Notes: generated from the sequence alone by a model not told the origin. DNA of 64,000 bases from Sclerodactyla briareus (GCA_026419785.1 JAODTK010003643.1:248001-312000), one strand, 5' to 3'. Positions 24,442-36,104 are shown, numbered from the stretch's first letter. Numbers and translations: made by a program.

Positions 24442-25475
24442 CTCGCCTGAATGAAATTTCAGGAAGAGACTAGTGGTCACTATGGCGTGTGTGGTGTGTG
24501 CGCGTGCGTGTGTGTGGTGTGTGGTGTATGTCACACTTTACTCGTTAGCAGAAATCCTCTCACAAACCTGAGGCCGATTATACGAAATATTTGTGTGTAG
24601 CACCGGGTTGGGTGTACACGGTCTGATTAGATTTTGGGCGCAAAGTCATTAATTAAGTTGGGTAATACTCTTGTATGTAATTCATTGTTGAAGGAGGAAC
24701 GGCTCGTTCGCAGATTAAACTAGTATGGTATGGCTATAACATGATTGTAGTTTGGCATGTAGCCTGGATGACAGGTAGATGAACTGGTTAATTTTCAGCG
24801 GAAGTGGTCTAATTTGCTCTTTTGCGAATTTTCAAAGTTTGGTGGTTATGTCGAGAATTTTCAAACGAAACTTGGTGGATGTGGTCTACCCTGGTTCACA
24901 GAAATTAAAAGTGAAGCCGGGGCACTGGAGTCATTACTGTGTTAAAATTTGACTATTTTGCCATTATTTGAAAGTTCGTTGGACTTGCACAAAACTTGGT
25001 AGATGTGATCATTTTTTGATCCAGATCATGTTTAAGTACAAGATGGGGTCAGTAGAGGTCATTGAATGTGCCGAATTTGCATAATATATTCCAATTTCCA
25101 ACTTGGTAAGAAGTCGCCAAACTTCAGTAGGTATGGTTCGTAACATTGTCTGGATCTTATGTTTTTTGTGGATGTTCAGGATTTGAATCCCCATATAATA
25201 GCTTCTGTAGAATAAAGCACTGAGGAACGAGTAAACCATAGCTCATGTTACAATTTTATACGCGTTTAAGCTCATTGTATTGCCTAATTTGCATAATTTT
25301 AATTCCAATTTCAACCTGGTAAGAGATTTCGCCAAACTCCGTAGGTATGGTCCAACATTTTCTGAATCTGATGTTTTGATGTTCATGAATGTTGATCGAA
25401 TCCCTTCCTATAATACTTCTGGTTAGAATAAAGCCCGAGGAAACGAGTAAACCCTAGCTCCTGTGACAAATTGTG
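24442..25475 (+). mobile_element. Tandem-core element, diverged copy 3
   Basis: Starts CTCGCCTGAATGAAATTTCAGG (a hairpin like the other copies), then a GTGTGTGGTGTGTG tract and GAGACTAGTGGTCAC. Core units contain AACTTGGTGGATGTGGTCTACC and AATTTGCATAAT, about 120 bp apart. Near the right end a second internal duplication has a period of about 213 bp: GTAGGTATGGT at 25,128 and 25,341, and AACGAGTAAACC near 25,228 and 25,442. The CAGGCGAGA terminus was not found, so the 3' end is truncated or diverged. Confidence 0.65.
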
Positions 25476-27154
25476 CTGTTATAAGCTGCCACCGCAAACC
25501 CTTTTTTTTAAAAAATTACCCAACCAAATTGATTAGATTAAAAAATACTGTAATAACATTTTTCCCCTCTCTTCTTGCCTGGGGATTGGGGACACATGTG
25601 GAGTTTCCTAAAGATATATTTTGGGACTCCTTACTGCTGGGTGGGGATCGTTTTTGTTGGTGTGTGGGGGAGGCGGGGGAGGGTGTTGCTGCCTTCAGGG
25701 GGGGGGGGGATTTGGCCTTTTCATGCTGCTGGAAAATGAAGGCAATGAATAAGGAGGAAATGATTTTGAAAGCAAAGAACCTGGGCTGCCTGAGGGGATT
25801 TAGAAACATTTCAAGTTGGATTTTGGGTCAAAGGATGAGTTGACTGAGTTGCAATAAAAACTTTATTCAAAATTTGGGTATTTAATGGAGAGAAGATGGG
25901 GGGGGGCCATGAAGAATAAAAAGGGCAATTAGTAGGGAACTCCCCCTTCAATGATAGCCAAACTTATTGGTCAGTATTTTTTCGGAATTTTTATGTGTTT
26001 TGTGTATGTGAAAATATGTTATATTCGCTTGCCCTACGAGTCCTGCATGAACTAGTTGTTGTGTCTAGTGTGTAGTGTGTGACTCATAGAAACCACGATC
26101 GGCGCGTGTATCTCGCGTGTTTTTTTTAATGGAAGACACATGCATTTGAAAAATACTTTGAAAAATGCGAAAACAAAGTTACATTATTTATGTAATTTGG
26201 CCCAATTGGTGTTTTGAAGTACTTCAGATTTGCATTTATATCATACAGGCATACAAATTCTGTTTAAGTAGCAGTATTTCCTTCAATATGTCACACAACA
26301 TAGTAACTTCGAAATATTTCGGAGAATAGAGGGCGGGGGGGGTCGATCAATCCGATAAAATCAAAGTTGAAATAATCGAATGTCAAATCCCCGCCCCCAC
26401 CTCCCCCAATTCAACGGTATTCACAGTAGCTACGGAACAAAAATACTGGTCCGCGGAATACGGATTGAGGACGACACTCCCTCTTCAATCCATCGCTGAT
26501 AATACAATTTCGCATCAGAGGGTATATATATAGCCACTGTAAATCGAAATGCCGAAGATAATTTTGTGGATTTACGGATCTCACTAACCGTTACTTCTCC
26601 AAAACAGAACTGACTAGCTGCGAGCTTGTGGGGAGCTGAATAACTGATATCCCATGTCGGCGGCATTCTCATCCTGCACAATCAGCTGATAACCATAGTT
26701 TTTGTCCTGTATGCTTAATCTAATGTCACATTCTCGCGAGAACGGGGTGGCGGGGTGGACACCCCATTGACTCGCCTCTGAACCCTAATAAAAATTCAAA
26801 AAATGGTCGTAGGCCTACCGTGATCTGGTCTAGAACAAATTGCCCGTTGTCTATACGGCTATTGCTAACTTATATGAATACAATAGTAACGGGTTGGAAG
26901 ACAAGAGTTAGTATAAAATAAGAATATAAGAAAATATGAAAGAATTTATTAATACAGTTGTGACAATAGGCAAGAGAAGGGATTTACAACGCGACGTTAT
27001 CAAGCTACGAAAATATCACTAAATAGCAAACTATTATCAACTATTGGTCAAAATATTCAGACAACGGACCTTTGAAGATGCTCTTCAGTCGTTTCTAGTT
27101 TCTTTGGTTAATAACAGGCCTTGTCATATAACCACGCCGGTTTTATCAGAATCT
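25476..27154. other. Unassigned DNA
   Basis: G-rich runs occur near 25,698-25,709 and 26,334-26,341. A minus-strand ORF of about 80 codons with ATG starts (26,430-26,681) reads plausibly but has no recognisable domain or splice support. TAGGCCTA is at 26,810-26,817. Confidence 0.35.
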
Positions 27155-27460
27155 GACCGAGTGTTGGCACAGTTTGTAGAGCGTCGGCCTTCCACACGGT
27201 AGACCGGGGGTGGAATTCCGGTCGGGTCATACCGGGACGCTCATCACAAGGATTGAGCAGGGACAAGCGAGTGGTAGGCAATTTACAAGATGCCGTTTGC
27301 GTGTGATTAACCCCCACCCCCACATTAAGTACCTCCAAAGAGGGCATTGCCTATTCCGTGTATACCGGTGAGGGATTCGCATCGGACATAGATGCAGTAT
27401 CCAAGGTCGACATCCCTTGCTGGCCCAAAGAGTTCGATCCTCTGCTCGGCAAGTAGACCC
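27155..27460 (+). mobile_element. tRNA-derived SINE, copy 3
   Basis: A box TGGCACAGTTTG at 27,164-27,175, then GTAGAGCGTCGGCCTTCC and TCGGGTCATACC as in copy 1. The body matches copy 2: AGGCAATTTACA, CCGTTTGCGTGTGATTAACC, CATTGCCTATTCCGTGTATA, GGGATTCGCA, ATGCAGTATCCA. The B box is degenerate. This is the most complete copy of the family here. Confidence 0.8.
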
Positions 27461-27959
27461 TAAAAAATAAAATAAACATCCACGATTCTTTATATCGCTT
27501 CTTTTCTATTAGGACTTCCTACCAAAAGATTTACGCGACGACGCATTCAATCAGCAAGAACACGCCATCGTCAGATAATGGCAGCCTGGGTGAGCCGATT
27601 GCGTTCGTGTCTCACCCATCATGCCCAACCCGAAGACACATGGAGGGACCGCAGTGGACAGCATCACCCGAGAGGGGGGGGGGACCGAAACTGGACCGAC
27701 GATCGCAGCCTGGCCCTGACTTCACGTATGATGTACAAGACAGGCAATACCAGACAGCACCTGTGAACCACGTAAGCTTACTGTTATAATACATCCAAGA
27801 AGCCCTTCGCGGTGCCATCTCACTACCTGTTACGCCACTGCAGATGAGCTAACAGATTTTTTTCCAGACGGATGCCTGTACACCCACCCCCCAACTCTTT
27901 TACTGACGGGCGAGTTATTAAACCGGTGTCAGCATGATAGTTGAAAAGAGCCAAGTAGG
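27461..27959. other. Unassigned DNA
   Basis: Short overlapping open frames at 27,578-27,789 surround a G run near 27,674. No recognisable product. TAGGCCTA is at 27,956-27,963. Confidence 0.35.
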
Positions 27960-28565
27960 CCTATAGTATTGAAGTTCAGAAAACGGTATGAAGGTCAATT
28001 AGCAAGAATATAGATTGAGAATATAGAGTAGATAATTCCTGATAACTTGAGGTCAAAAGAGGTCAAAATCTGGAGTATTGTAAACGCCTAAATGTTCAAA
28101 ATGAATAGTTAGGTTGTTCATAATTGATCGGTAGGTTGGTAGTTGCGTCTTATGGGATAGAAGTGCTCTGTTGATTCACTGTCATATCATAGGGTCACTT
28201 GAGGCAACAGGGGTTTTTCCACGTCTGTGAAATTCCTTATAAACAGTGTATGTGAACACAAAGATGCACAGGGCTCATAGCTTACTTGGTAGACAGGTTG
28301 GCCATACGAGAGTGGAATGGCTACTTTATTGTTTAGGGGTCATGCCAAAATACGCCAGAGGTAAACGGGTGAAATTTAATTTGAAGAATTAAGACACAAA
28401 TATTGCTTTTACACCACTATATCGAGGGTCCATACTCAGTAGTAGGTTAGTCACAGGAAGTATTGGATCACCTATTGTTTTGGGATCATTCCATCTGAGG
28501 TCAACATGGGTGGTCAAAGTTTGAAAATATAATGCTAAAATGTTAATGGTGAAGGCTTCCGGCCT
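27960..28565 (+). repeat. AGGTCA-rich degenerate repeat
   Basis: Contains GAAGGTCAATTAGC, TTGAGGTCAAAAGAGGTCAAAA and CCATCTGAGGTCAACATGGG. The last phrase recurs as CCATCTGAGGTTCAACATGA near 48,163, and the general style matches 10.9-13.9 kb. It appears to be an old member of the tandem-core repeat families. Non-coding. Confidence 0.4.
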
Positions 28566-28840
28566 TGGTATCATGTTTCATTAGCATGCGGAGAGCGTAG
28601 AAGATCCTATTTGGGCGGGGAAGTTTGGAGCACACGTTGTGATAACGCCGAACTCTGCGGTGGCTAAATGACCCCGACACTCCGACCCGAGCCCACTGCT
28701 GTGAATGCAGACGACGAAACAGTTCTCGGTTGTACCTGAGCCTGAGCCATATGGTACCATTTCTAAAGTCTTCGGTACGACCGATCTCCTGTGATGGAAG
28801 GCCGACACTCGAACACAGTGGTTCCAAAAAGGGGAAGGGA
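28566..28840 (-). other. Locally GC-rich block open in two minus-strand frames
   Basis: About 270 bp of raised GC content is open in two minus-strand frames. One gives an Arg-rich peptide (contains RRLHSQQWARVGVSG), the other a Ser/Cys-bearing one (contains HSSGLGSECRG). I cannot tell which, if either, is used. No homologous family is recognised. It could be an exon, an unknown structured RNA or element sequence. Confidence 0.25.
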
Positions 28841-28970
28841 ACCAGATTTCAGGGGAGAAAAAACTTGTATACAGAGGGGTATCAGTTTGCATTTGCATTT
28901 TTTTTAGTTGTGAATTCTTCTTGTTTACAAACACAATTACATAGCAAGTTATTAAACCCTTCCCGCGCAG

Positions 28971-29071
28971 ACGACTCTCACCTATCAACCGCCACTTATA
29001 ATGTATTCAGAAGGGGAACGGCTCCAAGCGACAGGCAACCGAAAGGCAAAAAGAGGAAATGGGAGGAAAAG
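28971..29071 (+). CDS. Possible internal exon, basic peptide
   Basis: A pyrimidine-rich acceptor (AAACCCTTCCCGCGCAG ending at 28,970) and a consensus-like donor (AAAAG, then GTGGGT from 29,072) bracket 101 bp. It is open in two frames. In one, 33 codons end in a run of basic residues (PKGKKRKWEEK) resembling a nuclear localisation signal. No partner exon was identified. Splice-like sites are frequent by chance, so support is limited to the coincidence of both sites with an open frame. Confidence 0.25.
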
Positions 29072-30457
29072 GTGGGTACCACTGCTCTAACATCAAGCAA
29101 TAGAACTTATATTTGTTGAAACATTGCGCAATCTAATAAACCCATACAGGTTTATCATTCAATGATTCGGTAATAGTATAAACATTTGATAGGTATGGAA
29201 TCGTGACCGGGGTCAAGAATAGTATTGAGATGGTTGAGTGTTCGTAAGTAGGATGTTTATTTTTTTTAAGTGGAAAACCCCTGATATTGCACGGTTCACA
29301 CCTTAACAAACAACGATGACAAATTATCTGATAAGGTAGAATAGAGGTAGGAAAGAAAGCATATAACGGGTTGGAAACATATGGATGCGTCATGACTATA
29401 GGCCTAATATCAACAGAAATAGTCATAAACGATTGAAACCAATTTCAAATGTGATCAGATGATATGATGATGATGATTGATGATACGGAGGCAGGTTCTT
29501 AAAGATAAGGAAAGCAAGATAAGAAGTTCGATCATTCCAATATAACCGTGACGAAAATATGTAGCGAAAAAAAAGTTTAATAGACAGTTTACGTGACGCA
29601 ACACGCTTTCTCCCGCCATATTTCACAGACAACAGATACATCAGCACGCTACCTACAACATGGCGATGGCAGTTCGCCAAGCCAGTGGTACCCATGGCTA
29701 CGTCAGTATAGATGCTGGAGGCTGTGGGCTAAGAACTAACAAAGCATAGCTCCCGTGTTCGTTTTATTGACAGTAGGCCTCCGAGTTACCTGAAAGGTTG
29801 TGAGGCCCATATTGCCAACTCGCCAGAAAAAATGAAATAAATAAATCACTGAAACACTTGAGTATCCGACGTGTTCATCGATATTGGAAAGGCGGCAAGG
29901 ACAAAGTTCGCGTCAATAGACGAATCAGAGTCCCAAAACTATACAACGCCCCGTATGTCTTCAAAATTATCCTTCACTAATGTCCTCCTTCCTATTGTTT
30001 CTCCTTTTTACGGTAATCTCAGCGGGGCTATTTATATGTCGATATTTAAAACACATTTTCCTGAATCATGACCCGACCACAATTGAAGCAGTTTTCCGTT
30101 GAAATAGACTATGGAGCAGGCAAGAATTTTTTTCCAACCTGAAGAAATTGCTATCAAATTTAGTGCCTTTTGTGAGGTGTTTTTGGAAAAAATTACCCCA
30201 TTAATTAGCCCGACGCACGCTCTATTCGAAAACAGAGACTGCATGGTGAGAAAAGTTGGTATATTTGCATTTGCATGGGCCCATGTTATCAAGGTGCGTG
30301 TATGGTATGAGCACACGAACGAAGGGATATAGGTCGGCCATAACAATATGAAAATTGTGTAGCGTCCGTCAAAAAGATCGTTGAACACGACCGGCCCGTA
30401 TACTTAGGGGCGCCTCTTGACAAACCTGATCATAAAACACTACCGCTTCAGCAGTAG
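29072..30457. other. Unassigned DNA
   Basis: A 29-codon ORF starts at ACAACATGGCGATGG near 29,658, downstream of TTTCTCCCGCCATATT, a combination sometimes seen at promoters, but nothing else supports a gene. TAGGCCTA is at 29,399-29,406. Confidence 0.35.
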
Positions 30458-30685
30458 TTGCGAGCCGCGTGCAGACGTGTGCTGCAAGGCGAATGTCGTT
30501 TCCAGTGGGGAGGGTGTGTGGGAAGGAGCTTTAACGATAAGGGTGGGTTCACCGTCCCGGCGCCTGACGACAGCCAGATTTCTTTTTCGACCAGACGTTG
30601 TTGCTACAAATTGGCCGAAGGCTGCGCAATGCCTTCTCTATATTGTTTTATATTGGTCACGGGTTATTCAGGGTATTTAGTTTGA
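30458..30685 (+). CDS. Possible Cys-bearing C-terminal coding segment
   Basis: Open to TGA at 30,685 with coding-like codons. A possible acceptor (AATGTCGTTTCCAG) lies near 30,509. The peptide after it contains WGGCVGRSFNDKGGFTVP, then RRCCYKLAEGC, giving five cysteines in about 45 residues, and a hydrophobic tail. No ATG-led full gene is visible and a second frame is also open, so coding status is uncertain. The segment ends 60 bp before a tandem-core element. Confidence 0.2.
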   Translation: MRAACRRVLQGECRFQWGGCVGRSFNDKGGFTVPAPDDSQISFSTRRCCYKLAEGCAMPSLYCFILVTGYSGYLV

Positions 30686-30747
30686 TGATATAAGTTTAGG
30701 CAATGTTAAATTGCAGTGGTGGCGGTCAGGCTGCTAGCCCCTTTTTG

Positions 30748-32008
30748 TCTCGCCTGAACGAAGTTCAGGAAGGACTTAGCCATCACTTGGTCGTGTGAGT
30801 GTGTGGTGTTTGCGTGTGGTAGGTAAATAGGGTTTGTGTGGATGTGTGTCCCACTTCCTCGTTAGCAGGATTATCAGTAACGGTAAGGCCGATTTTAATG
30901 AACTTGTGTATGTCTATTGGGGTTAGGGAACACGGTTGATTAGATTTTGGGCACACAAGTCACAAATTAAATGGGGTGGGGGGTGGGGTGGAATTAGCCT
31001 ATTATGTAATTTATTGGTTCGGCCGTTATGCAGATTAGTATGAACCGTAAGGTGCTATGTGACTTGTGTTGGTAACATTGGGGGTGGAATTTTGCAGCGG
31101 ATATACGGTAGATGGAAACTGATTAGATTTCAGCGTATAAATATGAAAATAAGTCGTCTGTGATTTGCATAATATGCGAAATTGAAAAGTTGTCGGATTT
31201 CACGAAAACTGGGTGAATATGGTCTACCGTTCAGTCCGCTAACTTGTTTAATGAAGATTTGGGGTCAATGGAGGTATTCAATGTATATCTTAGTTGCATA
31301 ATTTATGCGAACTCTTGAAGTGTGCTTGGATATCCATGAAACTGGTGGGTATGGTTCACTTTCAGTCCAAATTATTTTATCATGGATTCAGGGGCACTGC
31401 GAGGTCATTCAACATGTCGAATTTGCATAACTTTGCGTAATTTTAAAGTTGGCCGGATTTTCATGAAATTGGTATAGATATGGCTTACCTTACTCCAAAA
31501 TTTTTAATATAGACTGGATGTCACTGGTAGGTCATTCAGGTGTCTATTTTGCATGGGTTATTCCAAAATTTCAAAGGTTTGTTCAATTTCATGAAGGGTA
31601 TGGTCCTTCAGTTCCCCCAAAAAAACTAAACATTGACTTGAGTCACTGGGGGTATATTCGATGTGTATAATGGCTTTATCTCATGTAAATGTTAAGGTCT
31701 GTTGTGGATTTACATATGAAACTATTGAGTGCAGTCCAGCATTGGTAATGAGATATTTTTATTCAATGAAAGTTGAAGGATTGTGTCAATTGCATAATTC
31801 AGGCACCAATTTTGGTCACATTTCCACGAAACTTACACGCCTTTGGTAAGGACATGGTCAATAATTAGTCGTTATGAATTTGATTTTTTTAAATGATTAG
31901 TGAGCTGTTTCTGTTGAATATAATACCAAAACCTGAGAGCGCACATGGAATGACTATAATTGTTTGCATGGAGACTGAGGAAGAAACATTGACCGCACCC
32001 AGGCGAGG
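30748..32008 (+). mobile_element. Tandem-core element, copy 4, five core units
   Basis: Starts TCTCGCCTGAACGAAGTTCA (hairpin) at 30,748, followed by a GTGTGTGG tract. At least five core units follow, marked by CATGAAACTGG-type words near 31,201, 31,332, 31,464, 31,590 and 31,712 (period 122-132 bp). Most carry a GGTCATTCA and TTTGCATAA word. It ends CAGGCGAG near 32,000-32,007, followed by the same GGGGGCGATCGCCTT seen after copy 1. It is the longest copy here. No coding capacity. Confidence 0.75.
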
Positions 32009-33409
32009 CACATGGGGGCGATCGCCTTTTTTCATTGGAGGTCCTGTGGACAACGGAAAGGGAAAAGGGGGTGTCATCTATGTTAACATGCCCCTGATTC
32101 CCGAAGGCCGTGGCCCTGGACCCGTGTTTGTTATATTGGGACGAATGTATGACTTTGAGAGACCTACACAACAGCACATGCATCAATCCGTGCTTATCCA
32201 TAGGGGTGGGTGAGGAACCATATCTGGCCATATCTTGCGGCCGTGTGAAACATTTTGTGAGGGAAACATACCTCCGCCCCCAGGTTGATGCAGAATTGTG
32301 CGTTGTACGAGGACTCATAGGCATGTCAAGTTGATTAGGTTGTTACACGCATAGGAGCTCGTTGCCGCGTTTTCGAAGGGAGGGATTACCTCACCAAAGA
32401 GCCTGAGGATAAGGGGTCGGATTTCGTTTCACAGCGGACTCTTCGGCACAGAAGAAGAAATCCTAGAACCTCAAGTGTCAATTCAGGCCCCCACCAAAAT
32501 CAGGTCGCCATTGTGTCTACGAGCCTCATCAATTCGGATACTATACTATTCGTAAGCGATAAATATGTAAACGAAAATGAATAAATATTATCAATATGTT
32601 GTGTCCAGCCAAACATGGTCCCCCCATTGCTACGAAAACCGATTATATGAACAATCTCCCTGGATCATCCTATTCCTGAGACCACGGAAAAAAGAAAGAG
32701 TATATCAAAGAAAACCCGTTGTTTCTCAGATCGCACACCAGGCATCAGGGCCCTGTACTAAACGGAGAGTACCGAACGGAACTTTGGTGGAGAAGTACCT
32801 AATAGTGGTAGCCAAACAAGGTAGTGTACATCTAATGATGGACCCACACTCAATTTGCTGGCGTTTCCAGAATACCATTTTATATCTTCCAGACCTATAG
32901 TTAGGTGGCTTCATAGGGACACGAAAAAAGTAATGAATTAATGATGGATCTGAGAATTTGTCATCGCTTTAGTCTATCATTAATGACCCGTAATAAGCCT
33001 GCTCACGATTGCAGGTGCGCATGCTCACAACGATACTCAATCGCGGTTTCGAATCCGGATATCGTTTCCAATGCGGGGTTGTCATTCCCAAAGGTCTTTC
33101 CACAACTTGGCTAGACAATCAAAAAAATAACTCTTCCCGCATTCAGAAACACTTGAAATTATTAATGTGTGTTGTGTCGGAGTGTGTACCAGATTGACCT
33201 TTGGCACAATTAGTTATCATAAAAATAATGCAACTGTGCACAGCTGGTATAACGGGACGATATCTCATAATAAAAAGAAATCCATGACACCATATGACGT
33301 AAACTTTTCGTAATTGATGACTTATATCATAGCAAAGACTTAGTAACGTTATATCATTAATAATATATAGTGTGCTCATGGTATTGATTTGATTTGAATC
33401 TTACGAGTT
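32009..33409. other. Unassigned DNA
   Basis: A 107-codon ATG-started ORF (32,577-32,900, +) has no recognisable domain and no splice or promoter context. Nothing else identified. Confidence 0.35.
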
Positions 33410-33610
33410 CAGCTAAGCCAAGTGAGGCTCATTGGAACCCTGGATGAGCACGGGTTTTAACTCGTGTTCTCTGCTAATCTAGTGCTCAGAAGATTTGAGG
33501 CAGGGGTTGTAACCAATCCCACCCTGCTACCAGGACCGCCATTTTACGTCCCCTTCAAAAGACGATCAGTGAACTTTCAGAATCCGACCACTCGTCGGAA
33601 CCGGAGGAGT
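33410..33610 (+). repeat. Dispersed repeat D, copy 1
   Basis: Homologous to the reverse complement of 49,815-50,055. Shared words in order: GAGGCTC, GGATGAGCACGG, CTCAGA, GTAACCAATCCCACCCTGCT (CATCCAATCCCAACCTTGCT in the other copy), GACCGCCATTTTACGTCCCC and CAGTGAACTTTCAG. An old dispersed element of unknown class. Confidence 0.75.
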
Positions 33611-34667
33611 GGAAGACTCCAACATGACTGCTGACACAGCCGACTGACGAGATATGTTGCAGATTTTTATACCGAAAAAGCCACCAGATACTCATGCGCA
33701 AATCCCTACAACATCGGAATCATGAGTGAAGACCAGAACCGCGCCCCATCGCAACAGCAAGTATATACAGCTCACCTAGGGACAACCGTTCGAGACGTGG
33801 AATTCGAACCCGGATTTTTTGCAAAACGTCACTAATACCTCCTTCTTAGTTCACCTATGTCATCTCATGGAAGTGATCCTCTGAGATATGAATACTTCGA
33901 AAGGCTAAAGGAAATTATATTCGAGCTAAACGTACCACTATAATAACGATGAAGAAGAGCTTCCCTCTCATGACTTACACAGATCGCTTGGAAACTCCAT
34001 ATATTTCAGGGCGGAAATGATCACTATCAAACCCAGCACCAGTGGTCATCATATCATCACCGGAATGTTCGCTGCGTCCATTTCTTCAACCACCAAGAGG
34101 AAGATTAATAATTACTTTGTCAAAGTGAGATTAATGGTCTTCATCTTGACTCCGGTGAGTCCGTTTGTCGACCCAATATGAGGGACACATCCTCCCCCGC
34201 ATCATGATGATGTTGTTTACGAAAAATTCAAAGGCTTGGCCTGCGCGTTAAAGACCTTTCGGGCGCGCAAGTCCGGGTTGCAGGTGTATATCTTCTAGTG
34301 GTCTAGTCGGGATGATAGCCAGCGTACACAGGGATTGGTTCCAGTGGCGCCGTCAAATATTTTGGACGAAAAGGCATTTGAGCAATTTTTGGTCTTCTGA
34401 ATACTAATTAGATTTCCTGTGACCATTTTAATGGTCAGGTTTAGTTACTATTCTATGATACATTCGAGGCAATTTACCGTGTTATAATACGGTATTACAT
34501 GATGATGTTGAGCAATTGAGTAGATATATACATTCTCATCAATTTATCCTAATTTGCGCGCGCGCCTAAATTATATGATTAATTTTTAAATGAATAATGC
34601 TTATTTGAAACCTAAGCCATATGGCGATATGTGGCGACCTGAGGTAGTTTCAACGGTCGTCTCAATC
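33611..34667. other. Unassigned DNA
   Basis: No gene recognised. A small palindrome TACCGT/ACGGTA lies near 34,477-34,496. Confidence 0.4.
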
Positions 34668-34795
34668 AGTGGCGTAGCGGCGATAATATTTTTCTCATCG
34701 GGAGTACTTTTTCGTCCGTCGGCAACAAAGAGGGGAGAAAATGAAGGAGAAAAATAATATAAGGAGGAGAGATTTTTTTAACGGTTGTAGTGGCG
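34668..34795 (+). repeat. GGCGTAGC-type repeat E, copy 1
   Basis: Starts CAGTGGCGTAGCGGCG and contains CCGTCGGCAACAAAGAGGGG followed by a purine-rich stretch. The same arrangement (GCCGTAGCAGCGG, GTCGGCAACAAAAAGGAG, long purine tract) occurs at 62,687-62,950. Confidence 0.6.
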
Positions 34796-35155
34796 CTATA
34801 TACTCAAATCATAGGTCATCCCGAAGTCCTTGGATAGTGAAATACACGTCAGGACCAATTTCAAGTTGTGTGAAGGCATTTCATGTCGACAACAGTCAGT
34901 CAGCTGATGTTCAATTGTAGCCAACTCGGGAAGTGGGCCCGAATTACCGGCTTCAATAGCCTAGATGCGCTTGTGAGTGTATTTCACATCTTAAGCCCAA
35001 TTCAGAGCTGCCAAATGAAACAAGCCGTACAAGTAATCCAAATTGTAGCTACATGAAACGTTACATTCCTTTTTTGGGTAACTGGCATCCATAATTTGAC
35101 TCTCATTCGCCAAATTAACAATACCAAGACTGAGAAAATGTGACCATAAATAGCA
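34796..35155. other. Unassigned DNA
   Basis: No gene, repeat or RNA recognised. Confidence 0.4.
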
Positions 35156-35330
35156 CCATATTGCATCTAAGGACGCTTAAACATCAAAAATTATCCAGAG
35201 GGGAAGAGGACACCCCCTCCCCTTTTTTTTTTAGGATATTTAGACCCTCCCCCAATTCGTCTACAAAGACAGATCTGTCAAAAACTAATATGCCCCCAAT
35301 CATCTGACCCTGTCGCCGCCCCTGATTTGT
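35156..35330 (+). repeat. Dispersed repeat F, copy 1
   Basis: Matches 63,605-63,785 in the same orientation: GCACCATATTGCATCT, TCCAGAGGGGA, GGACACCCCCTCCCC, GACCCTCCCCC. It looks like the G/C-rich end of a transposable element. Confidence 0.7.
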
Positions 35331-35490
35331 TTTCTCGCGTTTTCTACCTTGATCTTTGGTGCTACTAGAGGTAACGCCACTCACTTGCGAAGAGATGACT
35401 GCGCAGCATGTTAGCCTGTTTGCAATGTAGGCTCGACCGGGGTTTAGCGATAACTCGGAAGAAAAATGCCTGCGCGAAAACATGTGTGGT

Positions 35491-35760
35491 AACTGTTACG
35501 TCTGGTACTTGTCGCCTGTGGCACCACACATCACCTTTGTGACTTTAAGATTATTCTGGGTTACTTCAATGCCTTCATTGGTGTCACAAAGTTTGTCCTA
35601 CGCTCCATGGATATGAAGAACGTGATGACAGCAGTCTCGGACTACGTGAGTTTGCAAAGATCCGACTTGTGGGATTGATGGCTCGTGGTTCTCCGAATCC
35701 GACCTGGGACACTGAACTGAGCACGATGTTGCAAGGTATTGTCAGACTTCCTTCCTGAGA
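35491..35760 (+). pseudogene. Protein-like segment, unknown family
   Basis: A frame open from about 35,491 to 35,696 encodes a very protein-like stretch (contains GYFNAFIGVTKFVLRSMDMK), ending near a good donor (GACTAC, then GTGAGT at about 35,645). If that donor is used this is one exon. If not, the frame runs to a TGA, and a one-base shift opens a second protein-like stretch (contains RGSPNPTWDTELSTMLQG) up to about 35,760. I do not recognise the family. There is no convincing upstream acceptor. Confidence 0.3.
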
Positions 35761-36104
35761 GCTGCAAGGAGCGCCAAAGAAACGTTGACAAGACATTCCC
35801 CATTGAGATGTCCTTTTTTTTTTTCAATCAGGCGGGGTAACCCGCATGACTCGGTGGTAAACTTTCGCAGAGAGCTACATCCCAGGTGGTTAGGGCAATG
35901 TGCTGGTAGTGGGCGTCAGGCGCCCCCTCTGTGCGTCTAGGTGTTGGCACATGTGTCTTGCCCGCTTGCAGGACGATTGGGGAACCGGTATACTCGGCCC
36001 TTGTGGTGCGTTATACCCAGTTATCGAGGCAGCAGATGCGAGGCTTTTTAATCCCCTGCGGGGCCCGCTTGAATTTAAACTGCGACACGCCCTCCAGGGT
36101 CTTC
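35761..36104. other. Unassigned DNA next to repeat A
   Basis: Possible acceptor CTTGCCCGCTTGCAG ends at 35,971, followed by an open frame to 36,166 (+). The second half of that frame lies in dispersed repeat A, so it is probably not a gene. Confidence 0.3.
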
